DNA from: Flavilitoribacter nigricans DSM 23189 = NBRC 102662
Lineage (GTDB): Bacteria > Bacteroidota > Bacteroidia > Chitinophagales > Saprospiraceae
NCBI RefSeq assembly: GCF_002646595.1
Contig: NZ_PDUD01000020.1
Coordinates: forward strand, 62,001 to 126,000
Reading direction: 5' to 3'
Length of the DNA stretch: 64,000 nucleotides
In this document: positions 9,244 through 17,800 of the stretch, piece by piece
How the letters are laid out: every line of letters starts with the position of its first letter
Position numbering within the stretch: the first letter of the stretch is position 1
Notes under the pieces: generated by a model
What the model was told of the DNA's origin: nothing
What the model saw: only the letters and a program-made list of their open reading frames with translations
Database searches by the model: none
Translations under genes and position numbers: made by a program

Positions 9244-10773
9244 ATGGCAGCAAAGCGTATCCAATCTGCATTGATCTCTGTTTTTTATAAAGATGGGCTC
9301 GAACCCATAATCAAAGAACTTGACCGACTTGGCGTCACGATCTATTCCACCGGGGGGACCCAGAGCTTTATCGAAGGGCTCGGGGTGAAGGTAGAAGCCG
9401 TGGAAGATCTCACCACCTATCCATCCATTCTGGACGGACGGGTAAAGACCCTCCATCCCAAAGTTTTCGGCGGGATCCTGGCGCGCCGGGAAGAAAACCA
9501 CCTGGCTCAGCTGGGGGATTACGACATTCCGGAACTGGACCTGGTGATCGTGGATCTCTATCCCTTCGAAGAGACGGTTGCCAATACGGAGGAAGAGTCG
9601 GCTATCATCGAAAAGATCGATATCGGCGGGATCTCGCTCATCCGGGCCGCCGCCAAGAACTACCGGGATGTAGCCGTAGTGCCCTCCAGGGCCGAATACG
9701 GGATGATCCTGGATATGCTGCAAACCAAAGACGGCGTAACGGATCTGGCGGATCGCAAGGAACTGGCACGTCGCGCCTTCAAGATCAGCAGCCACTACGA
9801 TACGGCGATCTTCAACTACTTCGACGAACATCAGACCGAAGACCGGAGCTTTAAGAAAAGCATTCTCCATTCCCAGACTCTGCGCTACGGGGAAAACCCC
9901 CACCAGGAAGGCATTTTTTACGGGGACCTGGAAGTGATGTTCGAAAAGATCGGTGGCAAGGAACTGTCCTACAATAATCTCGTAGACGTGGACGCCGCCG
10001 TAGCCCTGATGCGGGAATTCAAGGATGCCGCACCTACTTTCGCCATTCTGAAACATACCAATTCCTGTGGCGTAGCGACCCGGCCTACTATTCTCGAGGC
10101 CTGGACGGCGGCGTTGGCGGGAGATAATATTTCCGCATTCGGGGGTATTCTGATCGCCAATACCACCATCGATCTGGCTACCGCCCAGGAGATCGACAAG
10201 ATCTTCTACGAAGTGCTGATCGCACCGGGATTCACCGATGAAGCCCTGGAACTACTCACCAAAAAGAAGAAGCGTATTCTGCTGCGCATCAAGGACTTTA
10301 CCGTACAGACGCGCAGTTTCAAGAGCCTCCTAAACGGGGTGATCGAGCAGGATACCGACACCCGGATCGAAGACCGGGACGAATTGAAAGTGGTGACCAA
10401 AAAAGCGCCTTCCCAGCAGCAGATCGACGATCTGTTGTTTGCCAATATCGTTTGTAAACATCTGAAATCCAATACGATCGTACTGGCTAAGGACCATCAG
10501 CTATTTGGCATGGGCTGCGGCCAGACTTCCCGGGTGGATGCGCTGAAGCAGGCCATCATCAAGGCCGGGGCTTTCGGTTTTGATCTGCAGGGAGCGGTAA
10601 TGGCATCCGACGCCTTTTTCCCTTTCCCGGACTGTGTGGAGATCGCACACGAAGCGGGGATCGTGGCGGTTACCCAGCCGGGAGGATCCATCAAGGACCA
10701 GGCCAGCATCGATTACTGCGACGAGCACGATATGGCCATGGTAATGACGGGTGTACGACACTTTAAACATTAG
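9244..10773 (+). CDS. purH: Bifunctional AICAR transformylase / IMP cyclohydrolase PurH
   Basis: Catalyses the last two steps of de novo IMP synthesis. The N-terminal MGS-like cyclohydrolase domain (about 1-190) shows the phosphate-binding STGGT at 36-40 and SILDGRVKTLHPK. The C-terminal formyltransferase domain carries the catalytic pair K269-H270 in KHTNSCG. At 509 residues it has the normal bacterial length. The ATG at 9244 fits the family's short N-terminus (MAAKRIQSALISV). It stands alone, with a promoter box at 9200 and a hairpin just after the stop. Confidence 0.96.
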   Translation: MAAKRIQSALISVFYKDGLEPIIKELDRLGVTIYSTGGTQSFIEGLGVKVEAVEDLTTYPSILDGRVKTLHPKVFGGILARREENHLAQLGDYDIPELDLVIVDLYPFEETVANTEEESAIIEKIDIGGISLIRAAAKNYRDVAVVPSRAEYGMILDMLQTKDGVTDLADRKELARRAFKISSHYDTAIFNYFDEHQTEDRSFKKSILHSQTLRYGENPHQEGIFYGDLEVMFEKIGGKELSYNNLVDVDAAVALMREFKDAAPTFAILKHTNSCGVATRPTILEAWTAALAGDNISAFGGILIANTTIDLATAQEIDKIFYEVLIAPGFTDEALELLTKKKKRILLRIKDFTVQTRSFKSLLNGVIEQDTDTRIEDRDELKVVTKKAPSQQQIDDLLFANIVCKHLKSNTIVLAKDHQLFGMGCGQTSRVDALKQAIIKAGAFGFDLQGAVMASDAFFPFPDCVEIAHEAGIVAVTQPGGSIKDQASIDYCDEHDMAMVMTGVRHFKH

Positions 10774-10780
10774 CGGGAAT

Positions 10781-10800
10781 GCTGCCGGGTAACCGGCGGC
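10781..10800 (+). terminator. Hairpin after purH
   Basis: An 8-bp stem (GCTGCCGG / CCGGCGGC, one G-T pair) with a GTAA loop, eight bases after the purH stop. No T-tract follows, so its role as a terminator is uncertain. Confidence 0.4.
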
Positions 10801-10915
10801 AAAACCTAAACATTCCTTTATAAATACTTTAACAGATCCTTAAATTACCTGGAGTGGAATGCTACGTCAAAAGAATAGTAAATCACTTCAGGATTGAAGA
10901 AAACTGGATAAAATC

Positions 10916-10946
10916 TTGATTTCGAGTTAGTAAACTAGTAAATTTT
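10916..10946 (+). promoter_or_regulatory. Putative coaX promoter (TTG-N20-TAAATTTT)
   Basis: TTG at 10916-10918 and TAAATTTT at 10939-10946 are 20 bp apart, the spacing expected for Bacteroidota promoters. The last base deviates from TAnnTTTG. The box ends 11 bp before the GTG start, implying a very short leader. Confidence 0.4.
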
Positions 10947-10957
10947 AACACTTTTAG

Positions 10958-11692
10958 GTGAATTTGACCATCGACATAGGAAATACCCGATCCAAACTGG
11001 GCTTGTTCAAAGACCACCAGCTGGTGGAACAATCCTTCTGGACAAGCTATTCGGTAGAAGATATTATTTCCCATGCAACCAACCATCAGGTCAAAAATAT
11101 CATCTTATCTACGGTGGGTAAACCCATTGAGCCATCCTGGGAGGCGAAATTGGCGAACCACTTTTACTATCTCCAACTGGACCACCAAACACCCTTGCCA
11201 ATTAAAAATGCTTACGGAACCCCCACAACCCTGGGAAAGGACCGCCTGGCAGCGATTGTCGGTGCCTGGCAGTTATACCCTGGGGAAAACTGTCTGGTGA
11301 TCGATGCGGGTACCTGCATTACTTATGATCTCCTGGACGCGGAGGGAACCTACCGGGGCGGCAATATCAGTCCCGGTCTGGCGATGCGTTTCCGGGCGAT
11401 GCACGAGTTTACGGCGCGTTTGCCGCTGGTGGCATCCGGAGAGATAGACAACGCGATCGGGCAGTCGACAGAGACCGCCATGCGCAACGGTGGGCAGCTG
11501 GGGACCGTACTGGAACTGGAAGGTTTTATCCGCCTGTTCAGCAGTCAATTTGGTGAGCTTCGCGTGATTTTAACGGGTGGTGATGCCGAATTTTTTGCAA
11601 AAGTGTTGAAAAGCAAGATATTTGTGAATCCTGATCTGGTCTTACGTGGCCTGAACAAAATATTAACCTATAATGCCGAGCAATTGGTTTAA
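10958..11692 (+). CDS. coaX: Type III pantothenate kinase CoaX
   Basis: Phosphorylates pantothenate in the first step of coenzyme A synthesis. An ASKHA-fold kinase with the phosphate-1 motif DIGNT (6-10), a central DAGTC motif (about 115) containing the catalytic-type Asp, GGNISPGLAMR, and the C-terminal TGGDAEFF. It starts at GTG 10958; no in-frame ATG gives a complete DxGNT motif. 244 residues is normal for the family. The last 20 bases overlap the start of the outer-membrane protein gene, so the two are probably coupled. Confidence 0.93.
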   Translation: MNLTIDIGNTRSKLGLFKDHQLVEQSFWTSYSVEDIISHATNHQVKNIILSTVGKPIEPSWEAKLANHFYYLQLDHQTPLPIKNAYGTPTTLGKDRLAAIVGAWQLYPGENCLVIDAGTCITYDLLDAEGTYRGGNISPGLAMRFRAMHEFTARLPLVASGEIDNAIGQSTETAMRNGGQLGTVLELEGFIRLFSSQFGELRVILTGGDAEFFAKVLKSKIFVNPDLVLRGLNKILTYNAEQLV

Positions 11693-13043
11693 AACATTTT
11701 GTCTTATTGCATTAACCTTAGGAGTGGGGACACTCGGGGCACAGACAAAGAATGAAGATATTCGTCCGAAGGGAAATTCGCCCTATTCGAGGTTAGCACT
11801 GGGAAATTATTTTAGCCAGTATATGGCCGCGCCGGGCGGAATGGGGGGGCTTACCGCCGCCTACCACGACGCCTTTCACCTGAACGTAATGAACCCGGCC
11901 TCGCTGCCGCATCTGCGTTCTACGGCCTTCGAGATCGGAACGTACGCACAATATACCCAGCTAAAGAGCGGGGATGACACGGACAACATCTGGGGAGGAA
12001 ATATCGGTTACCTCGCACTGGGGTTCCCGCTGAAGAACCGGGTAAACGAAGCACTGGACAGAAGCCAGTCTCCCTGGGACTTCGGGATGAGCCTCTCGCT
12101 GGTGCCCTTCACCCAGGTCGCTTACGACGTAACGGTACGCGACATCGATGAGGATGGCTTCAAGGTAGCAACCAACACGCTCAAAGGAGATGGAGGTACC
12201 TACCGACTGCAGTGGGGCAACGGGTTGAAATACAAAGGATTTTCCGCCGGAGCTACACTGGGATACAATTTCGGGAAGCTCATCAATAACCGCCGGGTGG
12301 AATTTGACAGTCTGGCCCACTCATTCAATACCGAATTCCTGGATGAGCTGAGTGTGAGTGGTCTGACCTGGAATCTGGGACTGATGTATACCCACGATTT
12401 CAAGGAAAGAAACAACGATGGTACGATGGTACCGAGCGGAAAACGACTGATTTTTGGTGTTTATGGCCATTCAGCCCAACAAATAAATACCAACACCAGT
12501 AATTTATATGTACGGAGCAATGTAAGGAGTTACTCCCCAAATCCCGTTATAGATACGTTCAGCAACGTCAGGGATTTTGAACAGAAGATGACCCTCCCCG
12601 CTGAGTTTACCCTCGGGTTGACTTATCAGGAGCTCAATAAGCTTCGCATCGGGCTGGAATACAGCCTCGGATCGTGGAGTCAATACGAAAATCCGGCCAA
12701 GCCGGAAACACTAAGCAATAACAGTCGCTTTGCGGTGGGTATCGAATATCTGCCGGATGCGACCTCTTATAACAGTTATTCTAAGAAAATGTATTACCGG
12801 GCAGGTTTTTTCACCGGTACGGACCCCCGGTCTGTAAGCGGTGAACAATTAAGCCATTCGGGCATTTCCTTTGGGTTAGGATTCCCGATCATCATGCCCC
12901 GGCAGCAGTTGTCTTTCTTCGACATTTCCCTGGAACTGGGGCAATTCGGGGTGAAAGATATCCTGCAGGAAAATTATGCAAAATTGACTCTTGGATTTAC
13001 ACTGAACGATAACTCTTGGTTTTTCAAACGCAAATTCAATTAA
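11673..13043 (+). CDS. Outer-membrane beta-barrel protein of unknown function
   Basis: A 456-residue protein with a signal peptide (1-23, ending TLGAQ) and repeated amphipathic strands with aromatic ends, as expected for an outer-membrane barrel. The segment NSPYSRLALGNYFSQYMAAPGGMGGL and the NPASL motif recall FadL/PorV-like Bacteroidota barrels, in which an NPA motif often occurs near the N-terminus. It starts inside coaX and ends two bases before the next gene's start, so coaX, this gene and the repeat protein at 13046 form an operon. No transport substrate can be named. Confidence 0.75.
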   Translation: MPSNWFKTFCLIALTLGVGTLGAQTKNEDIRPKGNSPYSRLALGNYFSQYMAAPGGMGGLTAAYHDAFHLNVMNPASLPHLRSTAFEIGTYAQYTQLKSGDDTDNIWGGNIGYLALGFPLKNRVNEALDRSQSPWDFGMSLSLVPFTQVAYDVTVRDIDEDGFKVATNTLKGDGGTYRLQWGNGLKYKGFSAGATLGYNFGKLINNRRVEFDSLAHSFNTEFLDELSVSGLTWNLGLMYTHDFKERNNDGTMVPSGKRLIFGVYGHSAQQINTNTSNLYVRSNVRSYSPNPVIDTFSNVRDFEQKMTLPAEFTLGLTYQELNKLRIGLEYSLGSWSQYENPAKPETLSNNSRFAVGIEYLPDATSYNSYSKKMYYRAGFFTGTDPRSVSGEQLSHSGISFGLGFPIIMPRQQLSFFDISLELGQFGVKDILQENYAKLTLGFTLNDNSWFFKRKFN

Positions 13044-13045
13044 TT

Positions 13046-14452
13046 ATGACTTTACTACGCAATGTTCTCATAGTTTTTTCGCTGCTTAGTCTGAGCAGTT
13101 CGGCTGCTTGGGCACAGTGTAAGACTTGGAACGATTCAGACCGTAAGGAAGAGGCCGAAAACGCACACGTGGTCTATCGTCCTTTTGTTAAAGATCGTAC
13201 AGCCGAGCAACTCGCCACGGACCTGGACGACGCTAACTTCAAAATCGCTTTCGATAACTGGAAAACTGCCTACGACATCGCACCGGCAGCGGATGGTCAG
13301 CGCCCATCTCACTTTGTAGACGGCCGTAAGATCTATCGGGCTATGATGAACAAAGCTACGGATGAAGCTCAGAAAAACGAATATGCCGAAAAGATCATTT
13401 CCCTCTACGACGAGCAGATGGAGTGCTATAAGAACGAAGGCTACCTGACTGGCCGTAAAGCATTCGATATGTTTTACATGAAGCCTTACGGGTATTCTAC
13501 CACCACTTACGAAACATTTAAAAAAGCCATCGACCTGGCTGCAAATGATGCGGAATACATCATTTACGATCCGCTGGGGATGCTGATGGCCTACCTGTAC
13601 AAATCAGGTAAGATCGAAAAAGAAGACTTCATCCAGACTTTCGAAAAAGTGGAAGGCATCGCTAACCACAACATCGAGAACAACAAACAGTACGGACAAT
13701 ACCACGAAGCTGGTTTCCAACGGATGCAGTCTCATATTTCCGAAATTGAAGGCGAGATCTTTGATTGCGCTTACTTCAAGAAGAAATTGATCCCGCAGTA
13801 CAACGAGAATAGCGAAGACCTGGAGATCATCAAATACGTTTACAACAAACTGAAAGTTCAGGGTTGTGACGAAAATGATCCGGACCTGGCTATGATCAAA
13901 ACCAAATACGAAACGCTGGCTACCGAGATCAACGCCGGTCTGGAAGAAGAGCGCCGGAAGAACAATCCTTGCTACGATGCTACCCAACTGCAAAAAGAGG
14001 GTAAGATCAAAGAAGCGATCGCTCGCTACGAGGAGTGCCTGGAAGCCGCTGAAGATGATGACGCCAAAGCTCAGGTACTGTACAGTATCGCCCACATGCA
14101 GGTTTGGGAACTCAACCAGCTGAGCGCCGGAAGATCGAACGCAAACAAAGCTGCGTCTCTGAAATCCGGATGGGGTAAACCGTACATCCTGATCGGTGAT
14201 ATCTACAGCAAGATGTCCCGTGGTAGCTGTGACGACTGGAACAAGCGTCTGGCGGTACTGGCTTCTCTGGATAAATATCAGTACGCCAGAAGCATCGACT
14301 CGGAAGTAGCCGACGATGCCGGCAAGCGTATCGCCAACCTGAGCGGAGCCCTGCCTACCAAAGAGGAAGGCTTCATGCGGAAGGTGCAGGCCGGTCAGAC
14401 CGTAACCGCCGGTTGTGGTATCGGTGAGAAGGTGAAAGTCAGATATCAGTAA
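13046..14452 (+). CDS. Exported alpha-helical repeat protein, paralog 1
   Basis: I chose the ATG at 13046 because it gives a signal peptide (1-23, ending AAWAQ) and avoids overlap with the upstream gene; GTG 13016 is an alternative. The mature 445-residue protein begins with Cys, is rich in charged helices and has TPR-like stretches (for example QLQKEGKIKEAIARYEECLEAA, about 320-340). About nine cysteines are spread along the chain, suggesting disulfides. It is clearly homologous to the product of 14640, sharing APAADGQR, GRKAFD and an AGQ-containing C-terminus. Arg codons are often CGT, unlike the CGG-rich neighbours, which hints at high expression. A strong terminator follows. Function unknown. 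Confidence 0.8.
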   Translation: MTLLRNVLIVFSLLSLSSSAAWAQCKTWNDSDRKEEAENAHVVYRPFVKDRTAEQLATDLDDANFKIAFDNWKTAYDIAPAADGQRPSHFVDGRKIYRAMMNKATDEAQKNEYAEKIISLYDEQMECYKNEGYLTGRKAFDMFYMKPYGYSTTTYETFKKAIDLAANDAEYIIYDPLGMLMAYLYKSGKIEKEDFIQTFEKVEGIANHNIENNKQYGQYHEAGFQRMQSHISEIEGEIFDCAYFKKKLIPQYNENSEDLEIIKYVYNKLKVQGCDENDPDLAMIKTKYETLATEINAGLEEERRKNNPCYDATQLQKEGKIKEAIARYEECLEAAEDDDAKAQVLYSIAHMQVWELNQLSAGRSNANKAASLKSGWGKPYILIGDIYSKMSRGSCDDWNKRLAVLASLDKYQYARSIDSEVADDAGKRIANLSGALPTKEEGFMRKVQAGQTVTAGCGIGEKVKVRYQ

Positions 14453-14487
14453 TCCGAATTCGAACAGAATCTGTTCAAATGAGGTAT

Positions 14488-14532
14488 AAAGAGTGCAAAT
14501 CCTTGATCAAAAGGGTTTGCACTCTTTTTTTT
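14488..14532 (+). terminator. Rho-independent terminator
   Basis: A 15-bp stem (arms 14488-14502 and 14513-14527, one G-T pair) with a 10-base loop runs into eight Ts (14525-14532). It ends the coaX operon after the first repeat protein. Confidence 0.9.
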
Positions 14533-14639
14533 GCTCAGTTGGCACTTCCTGAGCCGGAAGCGGCAACTGAAGGCCTGAATTGGGCGGGTATTCCTTACGA
14601 AACCCGTATATTTCGGAGAATAAGTAAAAATGAATTTTC

Positions 14640-16064
14640 ATGAAAGGAGTAAAAAATTGGATGGTTCTGACCGCTTTGGTCCTGCTGGCAGCCTGTACAC
14701 CTAAAACGACTGAACCGGTGGTGACCACCGACCCGAAGCCGGCCGCACCCAGCCCGGTTGATGAGAACCTGAGCCCCTGTCCGAAGTTTTCCGATGCGCC
14801 CAGTCCGGACGAAGCGGAGACCAACTACGTATTGTACCGGGATTTCCTCCGGGTAGATGATTACGACCAGGCCTACGCACTCTGGCAGAAAGTGTACGCC
14901 GTAGCCCCGGCCGCGGACGGACAGCGGAATACCGTACTGGCCGACGGCATACGCTTCAACGAGCGCTTCATTTCCCAGACCGCCGATACTACCCAGTGGG
15001 AACCCTATGTCGACAAGATATTCGATCTCTACGATCAGATCCAGGAATGCTATCCGGAAGGCGGCTATATCGTGGGCCGGAAGGCATTCGATCTCTACTA
15101 CAAATACCGCTGGCGGGCCTCCAAACTGGAGATGTACAATATGTTCAAGGAATCACTGGAAACGGACGGAGAAGATGTCCAGGATTTTGTGATCAACCCC
15201 TTCACTTCCCTGCTGGTGGAAATGTACTTTGACGATAAGATCCCGCTCTCCGAAGCCCAGATGTACGCCGAGCGCATCAAAGCGCTGGTGGCCAACGGAG
15301 TGGAGAATTGCGAAGGCGTAATGTGTGATCGCTGGGCCATCATCGAAAGCTACGCTCCGGAGCGGCTGGAAGCTTTCGAGACCGTCAAAGGCTTTTACGA
15401 TTGTGATTACTATACCGATAAATACTACACCCAGTTTGAGGAGAACCCACAGGACTGCGATGTGATCCTGACCGTTTTCAGTAGAATGAAATGGGGGGGA
15501 TGCGACGAAACCAGCGAGAAGCTAAAGGAACTCATCCGCGTCGGTAATGAGAACTGCGTGGAGGAAGGCCCGCTGGAGAAAGCTTACGAAGCCCTGCGGA
15601 ACGCCGAATACGATACGGCCATCGAACTGTTCGAAACTGCCGCCAACGAAGCGGAAACTCCGGAAAAGAAAGCCCAGTGGCTGCTGACCGTCGCCAAGAT
15701 CTACTACGCCCACAAACGGAATTTCCCCCGCTCGCGTCAGTACGCGCTGCAGGCCGCTGAGGTGCGTTCTAACTGGGGCGAACCCTTCATACTGATCGGA
15801 CAGCTATACGCTTCCAGTGGTCCGCTCTGTGGCCCTGGTACCGGTTGGGAAAGCCAGGTGGTCGTCTGGCCCGCACTGGATGCCTGGAACCGCGCCAAAC
15901 GCATTGACCCGTCCTCATCATCCGAAGCCAATAAATGGATCGGCCGTTACGCCAAATACATGCCTACCAAGGAAGATGTATTCCAGCGTAGTCTGGCTGC
16001 CGGCCAAAGCTTCCGGGTCGGATGCTGGATCCAGGAAACGACGACGATCCGGACGGCTAATTAA
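14640..16064 (+). CDS. Lipoprotein alpha-helical repeat protein, paralog 2
   Basis: A 474-residue lipoprotein: the lipobox LLAAC ends at Cys19, followed by a Thr/Pro/Lys-rich linker (20-45). The rest is homologous to the neighbour at 13046: VVYR/VLYRDF near the N-terminus, APAADGQR (about 90), the same GG/GY-x-GRKAFD block (about 145-155), a TPR-like pair near 315-365, and a matching C-terminal PTKEDVFQRSLAAGQ-x-GC. It likely arose by tandem duplication, and the copies diverged in anchoring (lipoprotein versus signal-peptidase-I type). It has its own upstream region after the terminator at 14488 and ends at a bidirectional terminator. Function unknown; an envelope scaffold is a guess. Confidence 0.8.
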   Translation: MKGVKNWMVLTALVLLAACTPKTTEPVVTTDPKPAAPSPVDENLSPCPKFSDAPSPDEAETNYVLYRDFLRVDDYDQAYALWQKVYAVAPAADGQRNTVLADGIRFNERFISQTADTTQWEPYVDKIFDLYDQIQECYPEGGYIVGRKAFDLYYKYRWRASKLEMYNMFKESLETDGEDVQDFVINPFTSLLVEMYFDDKIPLSEAQMYAERIKALVANGVENCEGVMCDRWAIIESYAPERLEAFETVKGFYDCDYYTDKYYTQFEENPQDCDVILTVFSRMKWGGCDETSEKLKELIRVGNENCVEEGPLEKAYEALRNAEYDTAIELFETAANEAETPEKKAQWLLTVAKIYYAHKRNFPRSRQYALQAAEVRSNWGEPFILIGQLYASSGPLCGPGTGWESQVVVWPALDAWNRAKRIDPSSSSEANKWIGRYAKYMPTKEDVFQRSLAAGQSFRVGCWIQETTTIRTAN

Positions 16065-16091
16065 GAATCGGATCGCCGATGAATGGAACAA

Positions 16092-16134
16092 AAAAAGAGC
16101 GGGCTGGATCACGACGATCCAGCCCGCTCTTTTT
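16092..16134. terminator. Bidirectional terminator
   Basis: A perfect 19-bp stem (16092-16110 / 16116-16134) with loop ACGAC, flanked by A5 and T5 tracts, lies between the converging genes 14640 (+) and 16146 (-). It can serve both strands. Confidence 0.92.
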
Positions 16135-16145
16135 GTACCCGGCGA

Positions 16146-17372
16146 TCATTCTTTGATGATCTCCTTGGGGTAACACAAATAGTGTTTGGTGAACATCTTT
16201 GGCTGAATACCGTGGTTGGAGACCAGCGACATGGGTTTTACTTCGCCGGTTTTCAGCAGGATCAGGATCTCTTCCTTGGAGGTACTGTAGGCCGTATTGG
16301 TTTCCTTGCCGACTATGAGCAGGAAGTTGGCCACGTCTTTGGAAAAAGGGAACTGCTTCTCAATCTTTTGCCGGATAAAATTGATGTCATCCTGCCTGGG
16401 CGCCTGGTCCTGGAATTCCAGTTTGAACAGGCGGCGACTGATCAGACTTTTGGCGAGGAAAGACAGAACCGGATCGAAGTGGTTCTGCCACCCTTTGATC
16501 GCAAAGGCAATATCGGTATCATCGAGTGAGGCGAAACGATCTAGCAGAATGCTTTTGTTTTTACTGAAATCCTGCTGGGTGAAGGTGTTTTCCAGAAAGT
16601 AATTAAGACTGCCCTGTACGCCGAGCTTTATACCCCGGTGGCGCAGCATTTTGGCCCGCCGCAGCACCTGGATCATCATCTGTTCGGCGGAAAGAACGGT
16701 TTTGTGCAGATAGACCTGCCAGTACATCAGCCGCCGGGCGATCAGGAACTTTTCGATCGAATAGATCCCCTTTTCTTCCACTACCAGATGATTGTTGTGT
16801 ACGGCCAGCATTTTGATGATGCGATCGTAGCCGATGACACCTTCCGAAACACCGGTAAAAAAACTGTCCCGATTAAGGTAGTCCATCCGGTCCATGTCCA
16901 GTTGACCAGATACGAGTTGGTGCAAAAAATGTTTGTGGTAACGATTGTTGAAAATTTCGATCGCCAAAGACAGCTTTCCTTCGAACTCCTGATTGAGTTT
17001 TTCCATTATCATTACGGATAATTGCTCGTGGGTGATGTTGATCAGGGTGTGTTCGAGGGTATGGGAAAAGGGGCCGTGGCCAATATCGTGCAGTAAAATG
17101 GCGATCCCGACGGCTTCGGCTTCGGCAGCGGTGATCTCTGTACCTTTGGAACGCAATACATCGATGGCCTGACAAGTTAAATGATAGGCGCCCAGTGCGT
17201 GGTGAAAGCGGGTATGCAATGCCCCGGGATAAACGTAGTGGGTGAGGCTCACCTGTTTGATCCGGCGCAATCTTTGGAAGTAGGGATGTTCTACCAGGTC
17301 GAATACAATTCCGTAGGGAATGGATATGAACCCGTAAACCGGGTCATTGAGAATTTTGACTTTGCTCATCAT
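16146..17372 (-). CDS. HD-domain phosphohydrolase (COG1078, SAMHD1/dGTPase-like)
   Basis: A 408-residue cytoplasmic HD-superfamily phosphohydrolase. The metal-binding set is visible: H57 in HTRFHHALG, H95-D96 in LLHDIGHGPFSHTLEH, and a later Asp in QLDMDRMDYLNRD (about 178-187). The start of the protein (KILNDPVYGFI) and the DRMDYLNRDS stretch are typical of the COG1078 group related to dNTP triphosphohydrolases. The nucleotide substrate is not certain. Two ATGs in tandem (17370-17372 and 17367-17369) are both possible. It is divergent from porX across 428 bp. Confidence 0.9.
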   Translation of the reverse strand: MMSKVKILNDPVYGFISIPYGIVFDLVEHPYFQRLRRIKQVSLTHYVYPGALHTRFHHALGAYHLTCQAIDVLRSKGTEITAAEAEAVGIAILLHDIGHGPFSHTLEHTLINITHEQLSVMIMEKLNQEFEGKLSLAIEIFNNRYHKHFLHQLVSGQLDMDRMDYLNRDSFFTGVSEGVIGYDRIIKMLAVHNNHLVVEEKGIYSIEKFLIARRLMYWQVYLHKTVLSAEQMMIQVLRRAKMLRHRGIKLGVQGSLNYFLENTFTQQDFSKNKSILLDRFASLDDTDIAFAIKGWQNHFDPVLSFLAKSLISRRLFKLEFQDQAPRQDDINFIRQKIEKQFPFSKDVANFLLIVGKETNTAYSTSKEEILILLKTGEVKPMSLVSNHGIQPKMFTKHYLCYPKEIIKE

Positions 17373-17800
17373 TAAAGCACTTCGTGCAGTTGTTAGTCAC
17401 AGGTCGGTAGTCACGAGTCGGGTGAAAAACAACATTCCGGTTTTTCGCTACCAGGGCGAATTTGGGGCCGGAAACCAGGTCCGAACGGATAACGGGAGGC
17501 CTGGAATAGGGACTATCGACCAGCAGACTTTTTCGGCTGTGGTAAATATAAGAAGCTAAAAAAGTCTTAATTGTTCTATGAAGGTGCAATATCTTCTTTA
17601 CAAATTAATTTTATACTAATTTTAGGCACCTTAATAAAAATTTATTCCAGTTGGTGTTCTGCTCCGAGGATTTGAAAATTGTACAGGACAGGATCCCGGT
17701 CCCGGAACCTGCCGGAACGGCCAGCCATTTGGATCACACCATTAAACCTTGAGTTCTCGTTATTCAACGCAACTTGCATAAAAAACAATTGAATCAATTT
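17373..17800. other. Divergent intergenic region HD hydrolase / porX
   Basis: No gene is supportable. The centre (about 17570-17645) is very AT-rich and probably contains the porX promoter (TTTACA, then TACTAATTTTA), but no exact TAnnTTTG box is seen. Confidence 0.4.
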
